Positions 54,147-63,448 of a stretch of 64,000 nucleotides of DNA are shown piece after piece. The notes under the pieces are model-generated. The model worked only from the letters and a program-made list of their open reading frames with translations, ran no database searches and was not told the origin of the DNA. The DNA comes from Flavivirga sp. 57AJ16 (GTDB lineage: Bacteria > Bacteroidota > Bacteroidia > Flavobacteriales > Flavobacteriaceae). Where the stretch lies: NCBI RefSeq assembly GCF_028736925.1, contig NZ_JAQZAT010000001.1, positions 186,001 through 250,000 on the forward strand. The letters are read 5' to 3'. Both the position numbers and the translations under genes were made by a program. Position 1 is the stretch's first letter. Every line of letters starts with the position of its first letter.

Positions 54147-55115
54147 TTATAAATTAAGCTTTAAATACACTTTAAAATTTTTGCCTTTATCGATTCTAAA
54201 TATATGCCTATCCTTATAAATAAGCGCTAGCCTTTTTTCTAAGTTTTGTAAACCAATTCTAAAATCGGTTGTACTTACTTTTTCTTTATCATAATCATTT
54301 TCACAAACACATTCCAAAATACCGTTTTCAACCTTAATAAAAATAGAAACATCACTATGCAGTACACTGTGCTTAAAAGCATTTTCTATAATGGTAATTA
54401 AAAGCAATGGGGCTATTTGATGACTATAAGAATCTATATTCTTTTTATAACTGACCTGCTTTGTCCCTTCTGTTCTTAGCATTTGGAACTTCATATAATT
54501 ATCTATAAACCTAATCTCTTTTTCTAAAGAAATTGTTTTAGAATTGCTTTCGTACAATACATGCTTAAGATTATCGGATAACATTAAAATCATCTCTGGA
54601 ACTTCCTTTGGGTTTTCTAATGCATATGAATAAATAGTATTCAGATTATTAAACAACACATGTGGATTTATCTGCGATTTTAAAAATTTCAATTCCATTT
54701 CGACATGCTCTTTTTTAATAGCTTCAATCTCATCCTCTTTATCAATAAAGCGATATAGAATCCATATAAAAGAAAGAAAAATCAAAGGCACCAGTGACTG
54801 CCATAAATAGTCGCTTAAACATTTAATAATAGTACACCCGCACTTAGCAAATGAATAGCAATATAACTGCGTTGCCAAAAAGGAAATTGTGGCAAATACA
54901 AGCGTATAGAGCAAGTACATTTTTTTCTTAACAAAAAAAGGAAGCAATAAAAAATGATTCCCGTAAACTATAATAACTAAAAGTGTGAGATATTGAAGAA
55001 AGGGATTTTCCTTCCAATAAAAATCTGAAAACAAAAACAGGGATACAAATACAAACAACATCCAAAATAGGATATGAACTAAAATTTGCGAGCTATGTTT
55101 TTTTACAAAAGTCAT
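54147..55115 (-). CDS. LytS-type sensor histidine kinase
   Basis: The 322-residue kinase has four membrane helices in the first about 125 residues and no large periplasmic domain. Then comes the His_kinase domain typical of LytS/YehU-type enzymes: ELKFLKSQINPHVLFNNLNTIYSY, with the phospho-acceptor in QINPHVLFNNL, and a C-terminal ATPase (PLLLITIIENAFKHS, FRIGLQNLEKRLALIY). It partners with the LytTR regulator that follows. Confidence 0.92.
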   Translation of the reverse strand: MTFVKKHSSQILVHILFWMLFVFVSLFLFSDFYWKENPFLQYLTLLVIIVYGNHFLLLPFFVKKKMYLLYTLVFATISFLATQLYCYSFAKCGCTIIKCLSDYLWQSLVPLIFLSFIWILYRFIDKEDEIEAIKKEHVEMELKFLKSQINPHVLFNNLNTIYSYALENPKEVPEMILMLSDNLKHVLYESNSKTISLEKEIRFIDNYMKFQMLRTEGTKQVSYKKNIDSYSHQIAPLLLITIIENAFKHSVLHSDVSIFIKVENGILECVCENDYDKEKVSTTDFRIGLQNLEKRLALIYKDRHIFRIDKGKNFKVYLKLNL

Positions 55116-55128
55116 TGTTTACTAAATG

Positions 55129-55289
55129 ATACCAATTTGAGTATAAAATGTCGTATTAAAGCCGATGTTATTTTTAAATTTAAAAACGCTGTGATTAGAT
55201 TGCATAGTGTTGCTACGGAATTTATGAACAAGGCTTTTAAATTTAAAAAGAGCGAGTCGACATGCAACATTTTATATTCAAATTGGTAT
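55129..55289. repeat. MITE-like element, family A, copy 2 (161 bases)
   Basis: The ends ATACCAATTTGAGTATAAAA and, inverted, ATACCAATTTGAATATAAAA are 22-base inverted repeats with one mismatch. The interior matches the copy at 14417-14601 in reverse orientation, including GTAGCAACACTATGCAATCT read on the minus strand. It starts 14 bases upstream of the LytS-like gene and so may carry part of its promoter region. Confidence 0.85.
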
Positions 55290-55487
55290 GAGTCCAATGA
55301 AAGTAAACAGAAAAGCTATAACTATCAAAAAATATGTACAAAAATCAGTTTTGTAGTTACAAACGCCAAAAACGTAGTTTGTAAACAGACCATGATCGTT
55401 TACATCATTAATTAAAATATTTTTTGTAGTGAAAGTAACGCTCGAACCAACCCCTAAGTGCTTTTTATACAGCCTCCTTAAATTGGT

Positions 55488-57257
55488 TTAAACAATATTC
55501 ATTTTCTTCAAAAGAAAGGAAGCATTCATATTTTGACAAATTCCAACTTTTAATTTATAATCAAAGTGAAGCTCATCATTGATAATTTCGGCATCGAAAT
55601 AATAATTTTTCACACCTTCCAATGCTTGTTCAATTTCACATAAGCTTAAATCGTGCGTAGCAATAATTCCTGTAGCGTTTGATGCGACTAGTTTTTCCAC
55701 AAATTTTCTGGAACCTATAGCCTTATCGGTACTATTTGTGCCTTTTAAAATTTCATCTAAAACGATAAAATAAGGTTCTCTTTCAATGGCATCCACGATA
55801 TATTTTAAACGTGTTAATTCTGAAAAGAAATACGAACTATCATCTGTTAAGGAATCTGTTGTTCGCATGCTGGTAATTAATTTAACTGGTGAATATTCAC
55901 TTGCTTTAGCACAGATAGGAAGTCCGACATTAGCCATGACAATATGCAAAGACACTGTACGTAAAAATGTACTTTTCCCTGCCATATTTGCCCCAGTCAC
56001 AATAAAAAACTGCTCACGCTCTATCGTTAAATCACTATCTACACGTTTGTTCTTGTCCAATAAAGGGTGTCCTAAACGATTCGCATTAATAACCGCCCCC
56101 TTTTCCTGTATTTCCGGATATATAAAATCTGGGTGATTAAAGGCAAAATTCCCTAATGAATTATAAGCATCAAAAAACGAGACAACTTCAAACCAATCGG
56201 CTACCTTATTCGCATATTGTTCCACCCATTTCTCTATTTTATAACTATTTTTTATATCTGTTAAAAACAGCCCATTGCCAAAAATGGCACCTATAATATT
56301 ATTTCTATTGTCTAAGGCATCTAAAGATTTTGAAAGCTTTTTAAAACTATGAGAAGCTTTTTCTGTATCTAATTGAATTTGTCGTTGTTTCTGTTGCAAT
56401 AATTCTGAAGTAAACGTTTCATGCTCTATTAAATCCAATAACAGCGCATATTGACGAAACGTGTCTTTAACCCTATCTGTATTTGAAGACAGCACATTCG
56501 TTTTTTTAACATAAATACCAGTAACCCCGAGCCCTAAAAGCAGCCAGTACCCAATAAATTCCGGGTTTATAAAATTTAAAACCGTGAATCCCAATATGAC
56601 CATTGAAAATATAACAAAGGTTATTGGTAACCATCGCATCATTTTTGGTAAAAAAGAGTCATAATTTTGTAACCAATTTATAATATTCTTTGCAGGTGTT
56701 TCAACTTCTACCAAGCTTGATGTCGCCGAATAATATTGCCTCCATTTGGGTTTAGAACTTAGTTCCTTTATAGCTTCTTGGCGTAATTTAACGGCATCAA
56801 TGTCGTTTGCTTTTAAGGTATCCGCCAGTTCTTGAGCGCCTTCTTTAATGGTTGTTCTGTTTATAAATTGGAAAAAAGAACCACGACCAAACAAATCAAT
56901 ATCCAAACTGTAAAAGTGATTAGGGTCTTGAAACTGCAAACCCTTATCCCGTTCGTGAAAATCGCCGGAAGCTATTTTAATTTCTTCTTTGTTTATTTCA
57001 ACTAAAGCTTTATTGAAGTTTCTTTGTAATTTTATATCGGTGTATTTTGATAACAAATAAACAAATACAGCAATCCCTACCATAGCAATACTGATAGCAA
57101 CCTGCCAATGCCCAAACGCAAAATAGATACCAAATCCTGTTGTAAAAAACACTAGCAACCTTAACATACTTAAGGCTGTCATTTTTTTGAATAATCTTTG
57201 AGCTTCAGATTTATATTTTTCCGAATGTTGTTTATAATATGATATTGGGCTATCCAT
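55488..57257 (-). CDS. Membrane-associated MutS-like ATPase
   Basis: The 589-residue protein has the MutS C-terminal ATPase: Walker A GANMAGKSTFLRTVS (about residues 415-429), the region MRTTDSLTDDSSYFFSEL, Walker B YFIVLDEILKGTNSTDK and ATHDLSLCEI. It lacks the N-terminal mismatch-binding domain of MutS1. Two hydrophobic regions lie at about residues 27-70 and 197-250, which suggest membrane anchoring. It fits the MutS-related family of Bacteroidota annotated as MutS. Its DNA role is unproven. It stands alone. Confidence 0.85.
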   Translation of the reverse strand: MDSPISYYKQHSEKYKSEAQRLFKKMTALSMLRLLVFFTTGFGIYFAFGHWQVAISIAMVGIAVFVYLLSKYTDIKLQRNFNKALVEINKEEIKIASGDFHERDKGLQFQDPNHFYSLDIDLFGRGSFFQFINRTTIKEGAQELADTLKANDIDAVKLRQEAIKELSSKPKWRQYYSATSSLVEVETPAKNIINWLQNYDSFLPKMMRWLPITFVIFSMVILGFTVLNFINPEFIGYWLLLGLGVTGIYVKKTNVLSSNTDRVKDTFRQYALLLDLIEHETFTSELLQQKQRQIQLDTEKASHSFKKLSKSLDALDNRNNIIGAIFGNGLFLTDIKNSYKIEKWVEQYANKVADWFEVVSFFDAYNSLGNFAFNHPDFIYPEIQEKGAVINANRLGHPLLDKNKRVDSDLTIEREQFFIVTGANMAGKSTFLRTVSLHIVMANVGLPICAKASEYSPVKLITSMRTTDSLTDDSSYFFSELTRLKYIVDAIEREPYFIVLDEILKGTNSTDKAIGSRKFVEKLVASNATGIIATHDLSLCEIEQALEGVKNYYFDAEIINDELHFDYKLKVGICQNMNASFLLKKMNIV

Positions 57258-57353
57258 TTTTAATTTTGATTTAGATTCCCGCGCTCGCGAGCATGCAATG
57301 TCATGGGGAATCTCGAAACATTTTTTAGAAATGTTTTTTGCAAAAAAACAAAA

Positions 57354-57461
57354 GAGACTCTCTAAAAAGTAATATGTTTTGTCATTCAGAGCACAGCGAG
57401 GAATCTTATATTTTTAAGAGATTCATCATTGAATTCAGAATGGTACTTTTTAGACAGCCTC
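57354..57461. repeat. Inverted-terminal repeat element, family C, copy 2
   Basis: The left end GAGACTCTCTAAAAAGT and the inverted right end GAGGCTGTCTAAAAAGT enclose about 80 bases with GTCATTCAGAG and AAGAGATTCATCATTGAATT. The same ends and segments appear at 10263-10461. It lies between the metallopeptidase and MutS-like genes. Confidence 0.6.
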
Positions 57462-57483
57462 CCAATTATTTATAATCTTACTA

Positions 57484-58179
57484 TTAGTCTCGGCTTCCAA
57501 ATACCTGAAGTCCCCAATATACTAAAGATGCTAAAGCACCAATAGCGGCAACTAAATAGGTTCTTGCTGCCCATTTGAGCGCTTCTTCCGAACCAGCATA
57601 TTCTTGCTGAGATACCATATTTTTGTTTTTTAGCCATGCCAAAGCACGGTTACTAGCATCGTATTCTACAGGGAGTGTTATAAAACTAAATAAGGTCGCA
57701 AATCCCATCATTACTAAACCGGCAACTGCTACATAATACCCAAATCCTAAACCGGCCGCAGCCCCCAACATTAAGCCCCCAATCACGACCCATTGGGACA
57801 TCCCTGATGTGACACTTACCACTGGAACCAACGTAGATCGCATTTGTAACCAACTATAGGCCTGCGCATGTTGTACAGCATGACCACATTCATGTGCTGC
57901 CACGGCTGCTGCAGCCGCATTACGTTGATTATAAACCGCTTCACTTAAATTAACCGTTTTATTTTTCGGATTATAATGATCGGTTAGACGCCCAGGTGTT
58001 GAAATAACTTCAACATCAGTAATACCATGGTCCGCCAACATTTTCTCTGCAATTTCGGCACCACTCATACCATTACGTAACTGTACTTTCGAGTATTTTT
58101 CGAACTTTCTTTTTAAAGTACTGCTCACTAACCAGCTTACTAAAGCAATAGCCCCTAATAATATATAATATCCTAACAT
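57484..58179 (-). CDS. Zinc metallopeptidase, YugP/DUF2005 family
   Basis: The 231-residue membrane protein has an N-terminal helix and a second membrane cluster. The zinc motif is HECGHAVQH (about residues 94-102) in AAAAAVAAHECGHAVQHAQAYSWL, preceded by the family's NGMSGAEIAEKML and DHYNPKNKTVNLSEAVY. Further helices follow (MLGAAAGLGFGYYVAVAGLVM). YugP proteins are neutral zinc peptidase-like membrane proteins of unknown substrate. It has a TATTTTTG -7 element 34 bases upstream. Confidence 0.93.
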   Translation of the reverse strand: MLGYYILLGAIALVSWLVSSTLKRKFEKYSKVQLRNGMSGAEIAEKMLADHGITDVEVISTPGRLTDHYNPKNKTVNLSEAVYNQRNAAAAAVAAHECGHAVQHAQAYSWLQMRSTLVPVVSVTSGMSQWVVIGGLMLGAAAGLGFGYYVAVAGLVMMGFATLFSFITLPVEYDASNRALAWLKNKNMVSQQEYAGSEEALKWAARTYLVAAIGALASLVYWGLQVFGSRD

Positions 58180-58212
58180 TGTTTTCTTTTTTTAAATTAT
58201 AAATAAATATAG

Positions 58213-58220
58213 CAAAAATA
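58213..58220 (-). promoter_or_regulatory. -7 promoter element before the YugP gene
   Basis: TATTTTTG on the minus strand, 34 bases before the start codon of the metallopeptidase gene. Confidence 0.45.
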
Positions 58221-58247
58221 ACGCCAATGTTGAGTTCTGAAATAATG

Positions 58248-59354
58248 TCAGTTTTGTAAAACTTTAGTATTCCAGTTAAAAGCTTCTGCTATTTCTCCAT
58301 AAACGATCTCTCCTTTTACAATATTAAGTCCTTTTGCTAATAAAGGATTCGTATCACAAGCTTTTTTCCAACCCAGATTGGCCAGCTTAATAACATATGG
58401 TAAGGTTACATTGGTTAATGCTACCGTTGAGGTGTAAGGTACTGCTCCAGGCATATTGGCAACACAATAATGAACCACATCATCAATAACATAAGTTGGG
58501 TCTTCATGCGTGGTTGCTTTGGTAGTTTCAAAACACCCTCCTTGGTCTACTGCTACATCTACGATTACTGTTCCTGGTCGCATATCTTTAAGCATGTCTT
58601 TGGTTATTAATTTTGGGGCTTTTGCTCCTTTTATTAAAACGCCACCCACAATCAAATCAGATTCTTTAATGCGTTTTCTAATATTATACTCACTCGAAAA
58701 TTCTGTAACGACATGATTTGGCATCACATCATTTACATAACGTAATTGTTTCATATTAATATCCATAATAGTAACATGAGCTCCTAATCCAGCAGCCATT
58801 TTAGCTGCTTGAATACCAACAACACCAGCTCCTAAAACTAAAACTTTACCTGGTGGCACCCCTGGCACGCCACCTAGCAATACGCCTCTTCCTTTTATAG
58901 GTTTCTCTAAATATTTAGCGCCTTGTTGAATAGACATTCTCCCCGCCACTTCAGACATAGGGATTAATAACGGCAAAGCACCGTTAGTATCCTCAACCGT
59001 TTCATAAGCAATACAAATCGCATTACTTTTTATCATAGCTCTTGTTAGTGTTTCACTTGAAGCAAAATGAAAATAAGTAAAAACGACTTGATCTGGTTTT
59101 ATTAGCGTGTATTCTTCTTCTATCGGTTCTTTTACCTTCACGATCATATCACTAGATGCATATACCTCCTCAATGGAATTCAAAATAACAGCTCCAGCTT
59201 CTTGATAATCTTCATCGAAAAAGCCGCTTCCGAAACCAGCATTAGCTTGTACATAAACCGTATGACTATTTTTTGTAAGTTCAAAAACACCGGCAGGTGT
59301 CATACCCACTCTGTTTTCATTGTTTTTAATTTCAATAGGAATACCAATTTTCAT
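58248..59354 (-). CDS. ald: Alanine dehydrogenase
   Basis: The enzyme interconverts L-alanine and pyruvate with NAD. The 368-residue protein begins IGIPIEIKNNENRVGMTPAGV and shows YASSDMIVKVKEP, the active-site Lys/His region near DQVVFTYFHFASS, the dinucleotide-binding GGVPGVPPGKVLVLGAGVVGIQAAKMA, and DVAVDQGGCFETTKATTHEDP. These match alanine dehydrogenases over NADP transhydrogenase subunits, which share the fold. It is a single gene. Confidence 0.96.
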   Translation of the reverse strand: MKIGIPIEIKNNENRVGMTPAGVFELTKNSHTVYVQANAGFGSGFFDEDYQEAGAVILNSIEEVYASSDMIVKVKEPIEEEYTLIKPDQVVFTYFHFASSETLTRAMIKSNAICIAYETVEDTNGALPLLIPMSEVAGRMSIQQGAKYLEKPIKGRGVLLGGVPGVPPGKVLVLGAGVVGIQAAKMAAGLGAHVTIMDINMKQLRYVNDVMPNHVVTEFSSEYNIRKRIKESDLIVGGVLIKGAKAPKLITKDMLKDMRPGTVIVDVAVDQGGCFETTKATTHEDPTYVIDDVVHYCVANMPGAVPYTSTVALTNVTLPYVIKLANLGWKKACDTNPLLAKGLNIVKGEIVYGEIAEAFNWNTKVLQN

Positions 59355-59525
59355 AACTGTAATTTTTAGGTTATTTTACTCCTACAAATTACAATGAAAT
59401 ACAGAAATTAAGATACTAGACTAGGAAGATTGAATGATTTTTATGAATTTAATAAAACTATAAAAGCTATTTTATTAAATAGGAAATCTAGTACCAAAAT
59501 TTAGCTTCGAAATTATCAAGTTGAT

Positions 59526-59786
59526 TTATTTTTTATGGTATCTAGCTTTAAAATACACCAATAGAAATACAGATACGATGGTAATAGTATTTGCAAAAAT
59601 TATAGGTGTGCTATTTTTTAGAAAACCATAAATTAACCACATTAAAACACCCACAAAAAAGATAAGTAGCATAGGGAACGATAAACTAGAAACATCTTTG
59701 GTTTTCCAAGTTTTATAAACTTGAGGTAAAAAGGCTGCGGTTGTTAAAATTGCCGCTATAAAACCTATTATTTCTGTGTAATTCAT
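59526..59786 (-). CDS. SemiSWEET family sugar transporter
   Basis: The 86-residue protein has three membrane helices and a PQ-loop repeat, the half-transporter form of SWEET. The start reads IIGFIAAILTTAAFLPQVYKTWKTKDVSSLSF, with the PQ motif and the helix-capping TKDVSSLS, and the third helix is IIFANTITIVSVFLLVYF. SemiSWEETs work as dimers that carry sugars across the inner membrane. It stands alone. Confidence 0.92.
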   Translation of the reverse strand: MNYTEIIGFIAAILTTAAFLPQVYKTWKTKDVSSLSFPMLLIFFVGVLMWLIYGFLKNSTPIIFANTITIVSVFLLVYFKARYHKK

Positions 59787-60026
59787 TTCGTGTTTTTTAT
59801 AAATAATACCCGTTCTGCTACAAAGCTGTCATAATGAGAAGGTAGACATGATTATCTTTTTAATTAAAAGCATCTAATTAATTGATAGATTGCCACGTCG
59901 TACCTCCTCGCAATGACATTCCATTTGTATCTTCGAGTGTCCCGAACTTATTTCAAGGTGTATCGAGAAAATTTATTGAATGTTCTTAGTACTTAATTCT
60001 TTTCAGGAATTTCACTTGAACCGGCC

Positions 60027-63000
60027 TTAACCTACAATGTTGACAATTTTACCTGGAACGACAATTACTTTTTTAGGTTCGCGTCCCTGTAATTGTTCTT
60101 TTGTTTTTTCGTTTTCTAAAACTGTTTTTTCTATATCGTCTTTACTCATATCCAATGGCAACTCGAGTGTAAAACGCATTTTTCCATTAAATGAGATCGG
60201 ATAATTTTTACTGCTTTCTACTAAATGACTGGCGTCAAATTTCGGAAAGTCTGCCGTTGAAATGGATGTTTCATGCCCTAACTTGTTCCATAACTCCTCA
60301 GCAATATGTGGAGCGTAAGGTGATATTAAAATCAACAACGGTTCTAGTATTTCTTTTGAAATACATTTTTGTGCTGTTAACTCGTTTACGGCGATCATAA
60401 AAGTAGACACCGAGGTATTAAACGAGAAGTTCTCTATATCTTCTTCTACTTTCTTAATTGTTTTGTGGAGGGTTTTGAGAGCTTCCCTGGAAGCCTCCCC
60501 TAGCCCCTCCGAAGGAGGGGAACTTGTAACGTAAAAAGCTCCGTTATCTCCCTGATGGTATAGTTTCCAAAGCTTTTTAAGGAAGTTGTGTACCCCTGTA
60601 ATCCCAGCAGTATTCCAAGGTTTGTATTGTTCTAAAGGTCCTAAGAACATTTCGTATAGGCGAAGACTGTCTGCACCGTATTGTTCGCAAATGTTATCTG
60701 GATTAACGACATTAAACCAACGTTTTGACATTTTCTCTACTTCTCTGCCAACGATGTAATGCCCTGCTTCCAAAATAAATTCAGCATCATTGAATTGCGG
60801 TTGCCATTTTTTTAAGGCTTCAATATTAATTTCATCTGAGGCATTAACCATATTAACATCCACTCGAATTTCTTCAACATCATAACTGTCTTTTAATCCT
60901 TTAGAAACATATTTATTAGTTCCTGAAATACGATATACTATAGCACTAGTCCCCAAAATCATGCCTTGATTAATCAGTTTTTTTGCAAACTCATCATAAG
61001 GTACAAACCCTTTATCGAACATAAACTTTTGCCAAAAACGTGCGTATAACAAATGCCCCGTAGCATGCTCGCTTCCGCCTATATATAAATCTACTTGTTG
61101 CCAATAATCAATAGCATCTTTAGAGAAAATCGCATCTTCGTTATGTGGGTCCATATAACGATTAAAATACTGCGAACTTCCTGCCCAGCCTGGCATGGTG
61201 TTCAACTCTAAAGCCCCTCCTAGCCTCCCCAAAGGGGAGGAATTCTCAAATTCCTCTTTAGAAACTATTTCGGCTTTATCTCCATACTGTAACCAATGCC
61301 ACTTTTTAGCATTTCCCAGAGGAGGCTCACCTGTTTCAGTTGGCAAGTATTTATCTACTTCAGGTAGCTCTAGTGGCAAAAACTTCTCATCAATCATTTG
61401 TGGCATGCCATTATCATCATAGTAAACCGGGAATGGTTCTCCCCAATAACGCTGTCTACTAAAGACGGCATCACGCAACCTGTAATTGGTTTTGCCTTCA
61501 CCTTGCCCTAATTGCTCCAACTCATAAATAACGCGCTTAGTAGCTTTTTTATAGTCCATGCCGTTTAAGAAATCACTATTGGCTATAACGGTTTTTTCTT
61601 TATCGGCAAACGCTTCTTCAGAAATGTCTACACCTTCAAAAATATTAGGAATCGGAATATTAAAATGTTTTGCAAAATCATAATCACGTTGATCGCCACA
61701 AGGTACCGACATCACCGCTCCCGTACCATAACCAGCCAATACATAATCGCCAATCCAAATAGGAATAGGGGCTTTTGTAAAAGGATGTTCAGCATAAGCA
61801 CCTGTAAATACGCCCGAAATGGTTTTTACATCTGCCATTCTATCACGTTCACTACGCTTTGCTGTAGCTAGGATATAAGCATCAACGGCTTCCCTTTGTT
61901 CCGGGGTTGTTATCTGCGGTACCAGTTCGTGCTCTGGAGCCAGGGTCATGAACGAAACCCCGAAAATGGTATCGGGTCTTGTTGTGAAAACGGAGATCCC
62001 CCTAACCCCCGAAAGGGGAACTTGCATCCCCCTAACCCCCGAAGGGGGAACTTGCTCACTCTGCTGTAATTTGCTCGCCTCTAAATCACTCTGAATTGAT
62101 TCTCTTTCTGCTAATTCCTTTTTTATATTTTCTAAAACACTTTCAATATTTCCCAAAACTTCTTCGTTTGTAAAACGGATAACTTTGTAGTAGTCATTTT
62201 CAAGAATTTCTGTGCGTTTTGCATCTTCTTCTATTTGGGATTCATGGATTTTTCCATCAACTTCAATAATTAATCGCTTTTTTAAACATACAAAGTCAAC
62301 AATATAGTCCCCTATTAAATGCTGTTGTCTAAATTTTGCTCCTAGATTTTTGTTTCTAAGCTGCTCCCATAATACTGCTTCCGCCTGAGTTGGATTAGCA
62401 CGCATCTCTTTAGCTCGTTCCAATAATAAGTGTGAATTATTTCCCCCTGTCATATACCCCGCACGAGTATGCGTACCAGCTTTCTCTTCCCCTTGGGAGA
62501 AGGGTAGGATGGGGAACTCTACTTGGGCCCCAACCGACTTTCCAATCCAATTACGTTGGCTTTCTTTTAAAGAATCTGTCCAATCAATAGTATCCAATCC
62601 TTGAAGCAAGCGTTCTGCATAGGCAGAAATACGCATACTCCATTGGGTCATTTTTTTACGAATTACAGGATGCCCGCCACGTTCGGACACACCATTTACA
62701 ATTTCGTCGTTTGCTAAAACAGTGCCTAATGCAGGACACCAGTTTACTTCTGTTTCCGCTAGGTATGTTAATCTATATTGTAATAATATTGTTTGTTGTT
62801 TTTCAGGTGAAAACCCTTGCCATTCATCTGCAGAAAACAGTTCGACACCATCATCGCAAACTGCATTCACCTTTGTATTTCCTTCTGTTTCGAAAATGCT
62901 TACTAAACCTGAAATATCTTCAGCTTTGTTAGTCTCATTATTATACCAGGATTCGAACAATTGAATAAAAATCCATTGTGTCCATTTGTAATAACTCGGA

Positions 63001-63383
63001 TCTGATGTTCTAACCTCTCGGGACCAATCGAACGAAAAACCTATTTGGTCTAACTGTCTACGATATGTTTTTATATTCTCAGCAGTTGTTACAGCAGGAT
63101 GCTGTCCTGTTTGAATGGCATATTGTTCTGCTGGCAAACCAAAACTATCATACCCTTGTGGATGCAGTACATTGAAGCCTTTATGACGTTTATAGCGTGC
63201 GTAAATATCTGAAGCAATATACCCTAGTGGATGTCCAACATGCAACCCAGCACCACTTGGGTAAGGAAACATATCTAACACATAATATTTTGGTTTTTCG
63301 CTATTATTAACAGCTTTAAACGTTTGGTTCTCTGCCCAGTACTTTTGCCATTTGGCTTCAATCTCGTTGAAATTGTATTTCAT
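60027..63383 (-). CDS. leuS: Leucyl-tRNA synthetase with an in-frame DUF559 domain insertion
   Basis: The 1118-residue product is much longer than most Bacteroidota LeuRS, about 930-950 residues. The core is complete: HIGH-type [10 protein letters not shown], the CP1 editing domain ([14 protein letters not shown]), [12 protein letters not shown], and a KMSKS-type motif as KMSKRW. An insert of about 170 residues at the start of the editing domain (about residues 291-461) contains a DUF559 domain. I chose ATG 63383 ([12 protein letters not shown]); an ATG-like start at 63407 would overlap the promoter. Short GC-rich palindromes also sit in frame at two other places. Confidence 0.93.
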   Translation of the reverse strand: MKYNFNEIEAKWQKYWAENQTFKAVNNSEKPKYYVLDMFPYPSGAGLHVGHPLGYIASDIYARYKRHKGFNVLHPQGYDSFGLPAEQYAIQTGQHPAVTTAENIKTYRRQLDQIGFSFDWSREVRTSDPSYYKWTQWIFIQLFESWYNNETNKAEDISGLVSIFETEGNTKVNAVCDDGVELFSADEWQGFSPEKQQTILLQYRLTYLAETEVNWCPALGTVLANDEIVNGVSERGGHPVIRKKMTQWSMRISAYAERLLQGLDTIDWTDSLKESQRNWIGKSVGAQVEFPILPFSQGEEKAGTHTRAGYMTGGNNSHLLLERAKEMRANPTQAEAVLWEQLRNKNLGAKFRQQHLIGDYIVDFVCLKKRLIIEVDGKIHESQIEEDAKRTEILENDYYKVIRFTNEEVLGNIESVLENIKKELAERESIQSDLEASKLQQSEQVPPSGVRGMQVPLSGVRGISVFTTRPDTIFGVSFMTLAPEHELVPQITTPEQREAVDAYILATAKRSERDRMADVKTISGVFTGAYAEHPFTKAPIPIWIGDYVLAGYGTGAVMSVPCGDQRDYDFAKHFNIPIPNIFEGVDISEEAFADKEKTVIANSDFLNGMDYKKATKRVIYELEQLGQGEGKTNYRLRDAVFSRQRYWGEPFPVYYDDNGMPQMIDEKFLPLELPEVDKYLPTETGEPPLGNAKKWHWLQYGDKAEIVSKEEFENSSPLGRLGGALELNTMPGWAGSSQYFNRYMDPHNEDAIFSKDAIDYWQQVDLYIGGSEHATGHLLYARFWQKFMFDKGFVPYDEFAKKLINQGMILGTSAIVYRISGTNKYVSKGLKDSYDVEEIRVDVNMVNASDEINIEALKKWQPQFNDAEFILEAGHYIVGREVEKMSKRWFNVVNPDNICEQYGADSLRLYEMFLGPLEQYKPWNTAGITGVHNFLKKLWKLYHQGDNGAFYVTSSPPSEGLGEASREALKTLHKTIKKVEEDIENFSFNTSVSTFMIAVNELTAQKCISKEILEPLLILISPYAPHIAEELWNKLGHETSISTADFPKFDASHLVESSKNYPISFNGKMRFTLELPLDMSKDDIEKTVLENEKTKEQLQGREPKKVIVVPGKIVNIVG
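60491..60531. repeat. GC-rich palindrome in frame within leuS (site 1)
   Basis: AGCCTCCCCTAGCCCCTCC is followed by GAAGGAGGGG, giving a hairpin in otherwise AT-rich DNA. On the minus strand it adds [14 protein letters not shown] to the protein in the anticodon-binding domain, where relatives have a short connecting stretch. It keeps the frame. Confidence 0.65.
61212..61240. repeat. GC-rich palindrome in frame within leuS (site 2)
   Basis: CCCCTCCTAGCCTCCCC is followed by AAAGGGGAGG, a hairpin that reads [19 protein letters not shown] on the minus strand. It sits just before the conserved [12 protein letters not shown] motif. The repeat resembles site 1 and the intergenic 14937 hairpin. Confidence 0.65.
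61998..62513 (-). mobile_element. Putative in-frame DUF559 element with GC-rich flanks
   Basis: About 515 bases keep the leuS frame and encode a complete DUF559 domain: [44 protein letters not shown] and [14 protein letters not shown], the Vsr-like PD-(D/E)XK core. The right flank on the + strand (about 62490-62513) has a GC-rich inverted pair (CCCCTTGGGAGAAGGG), and the left flank holds two tandem 30-base copies with CCCCCTAACCCCCGAA. The insert cuts the editing domain between EFPI and ISVFTTRPD. It may be an intragenic mobile element; a fixed domain gain is the alternative. Confidence 0.6.
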
Positions 63384-63404
63384 TACATCTCTTTTATAAG
63401 GCTG

Positions 63405-63412
63405 CAAATTTA
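63405..63412 (-). promoter_or_regulatory. -7 promoter element before leuS
   Basis: TAAATTTG followed by GC on the minus strand fits TAnnTTTG and lies 21 bases before ATG 63383. It argues against the start codon at 63407, which would lie within it. Confidence 0.55.
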
Positions 63413-63448
63413 CGTTTTAAATAGAAAACGGTAAAGGGATTACTTTAT

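Noticed and set aside
61195-61422. Open frames antisense to leuS (also at 62711 and 62722)
   Set aside because: They are shadows of a strongly coding frame with clear conserved LeuRS motifs on the minus strand.
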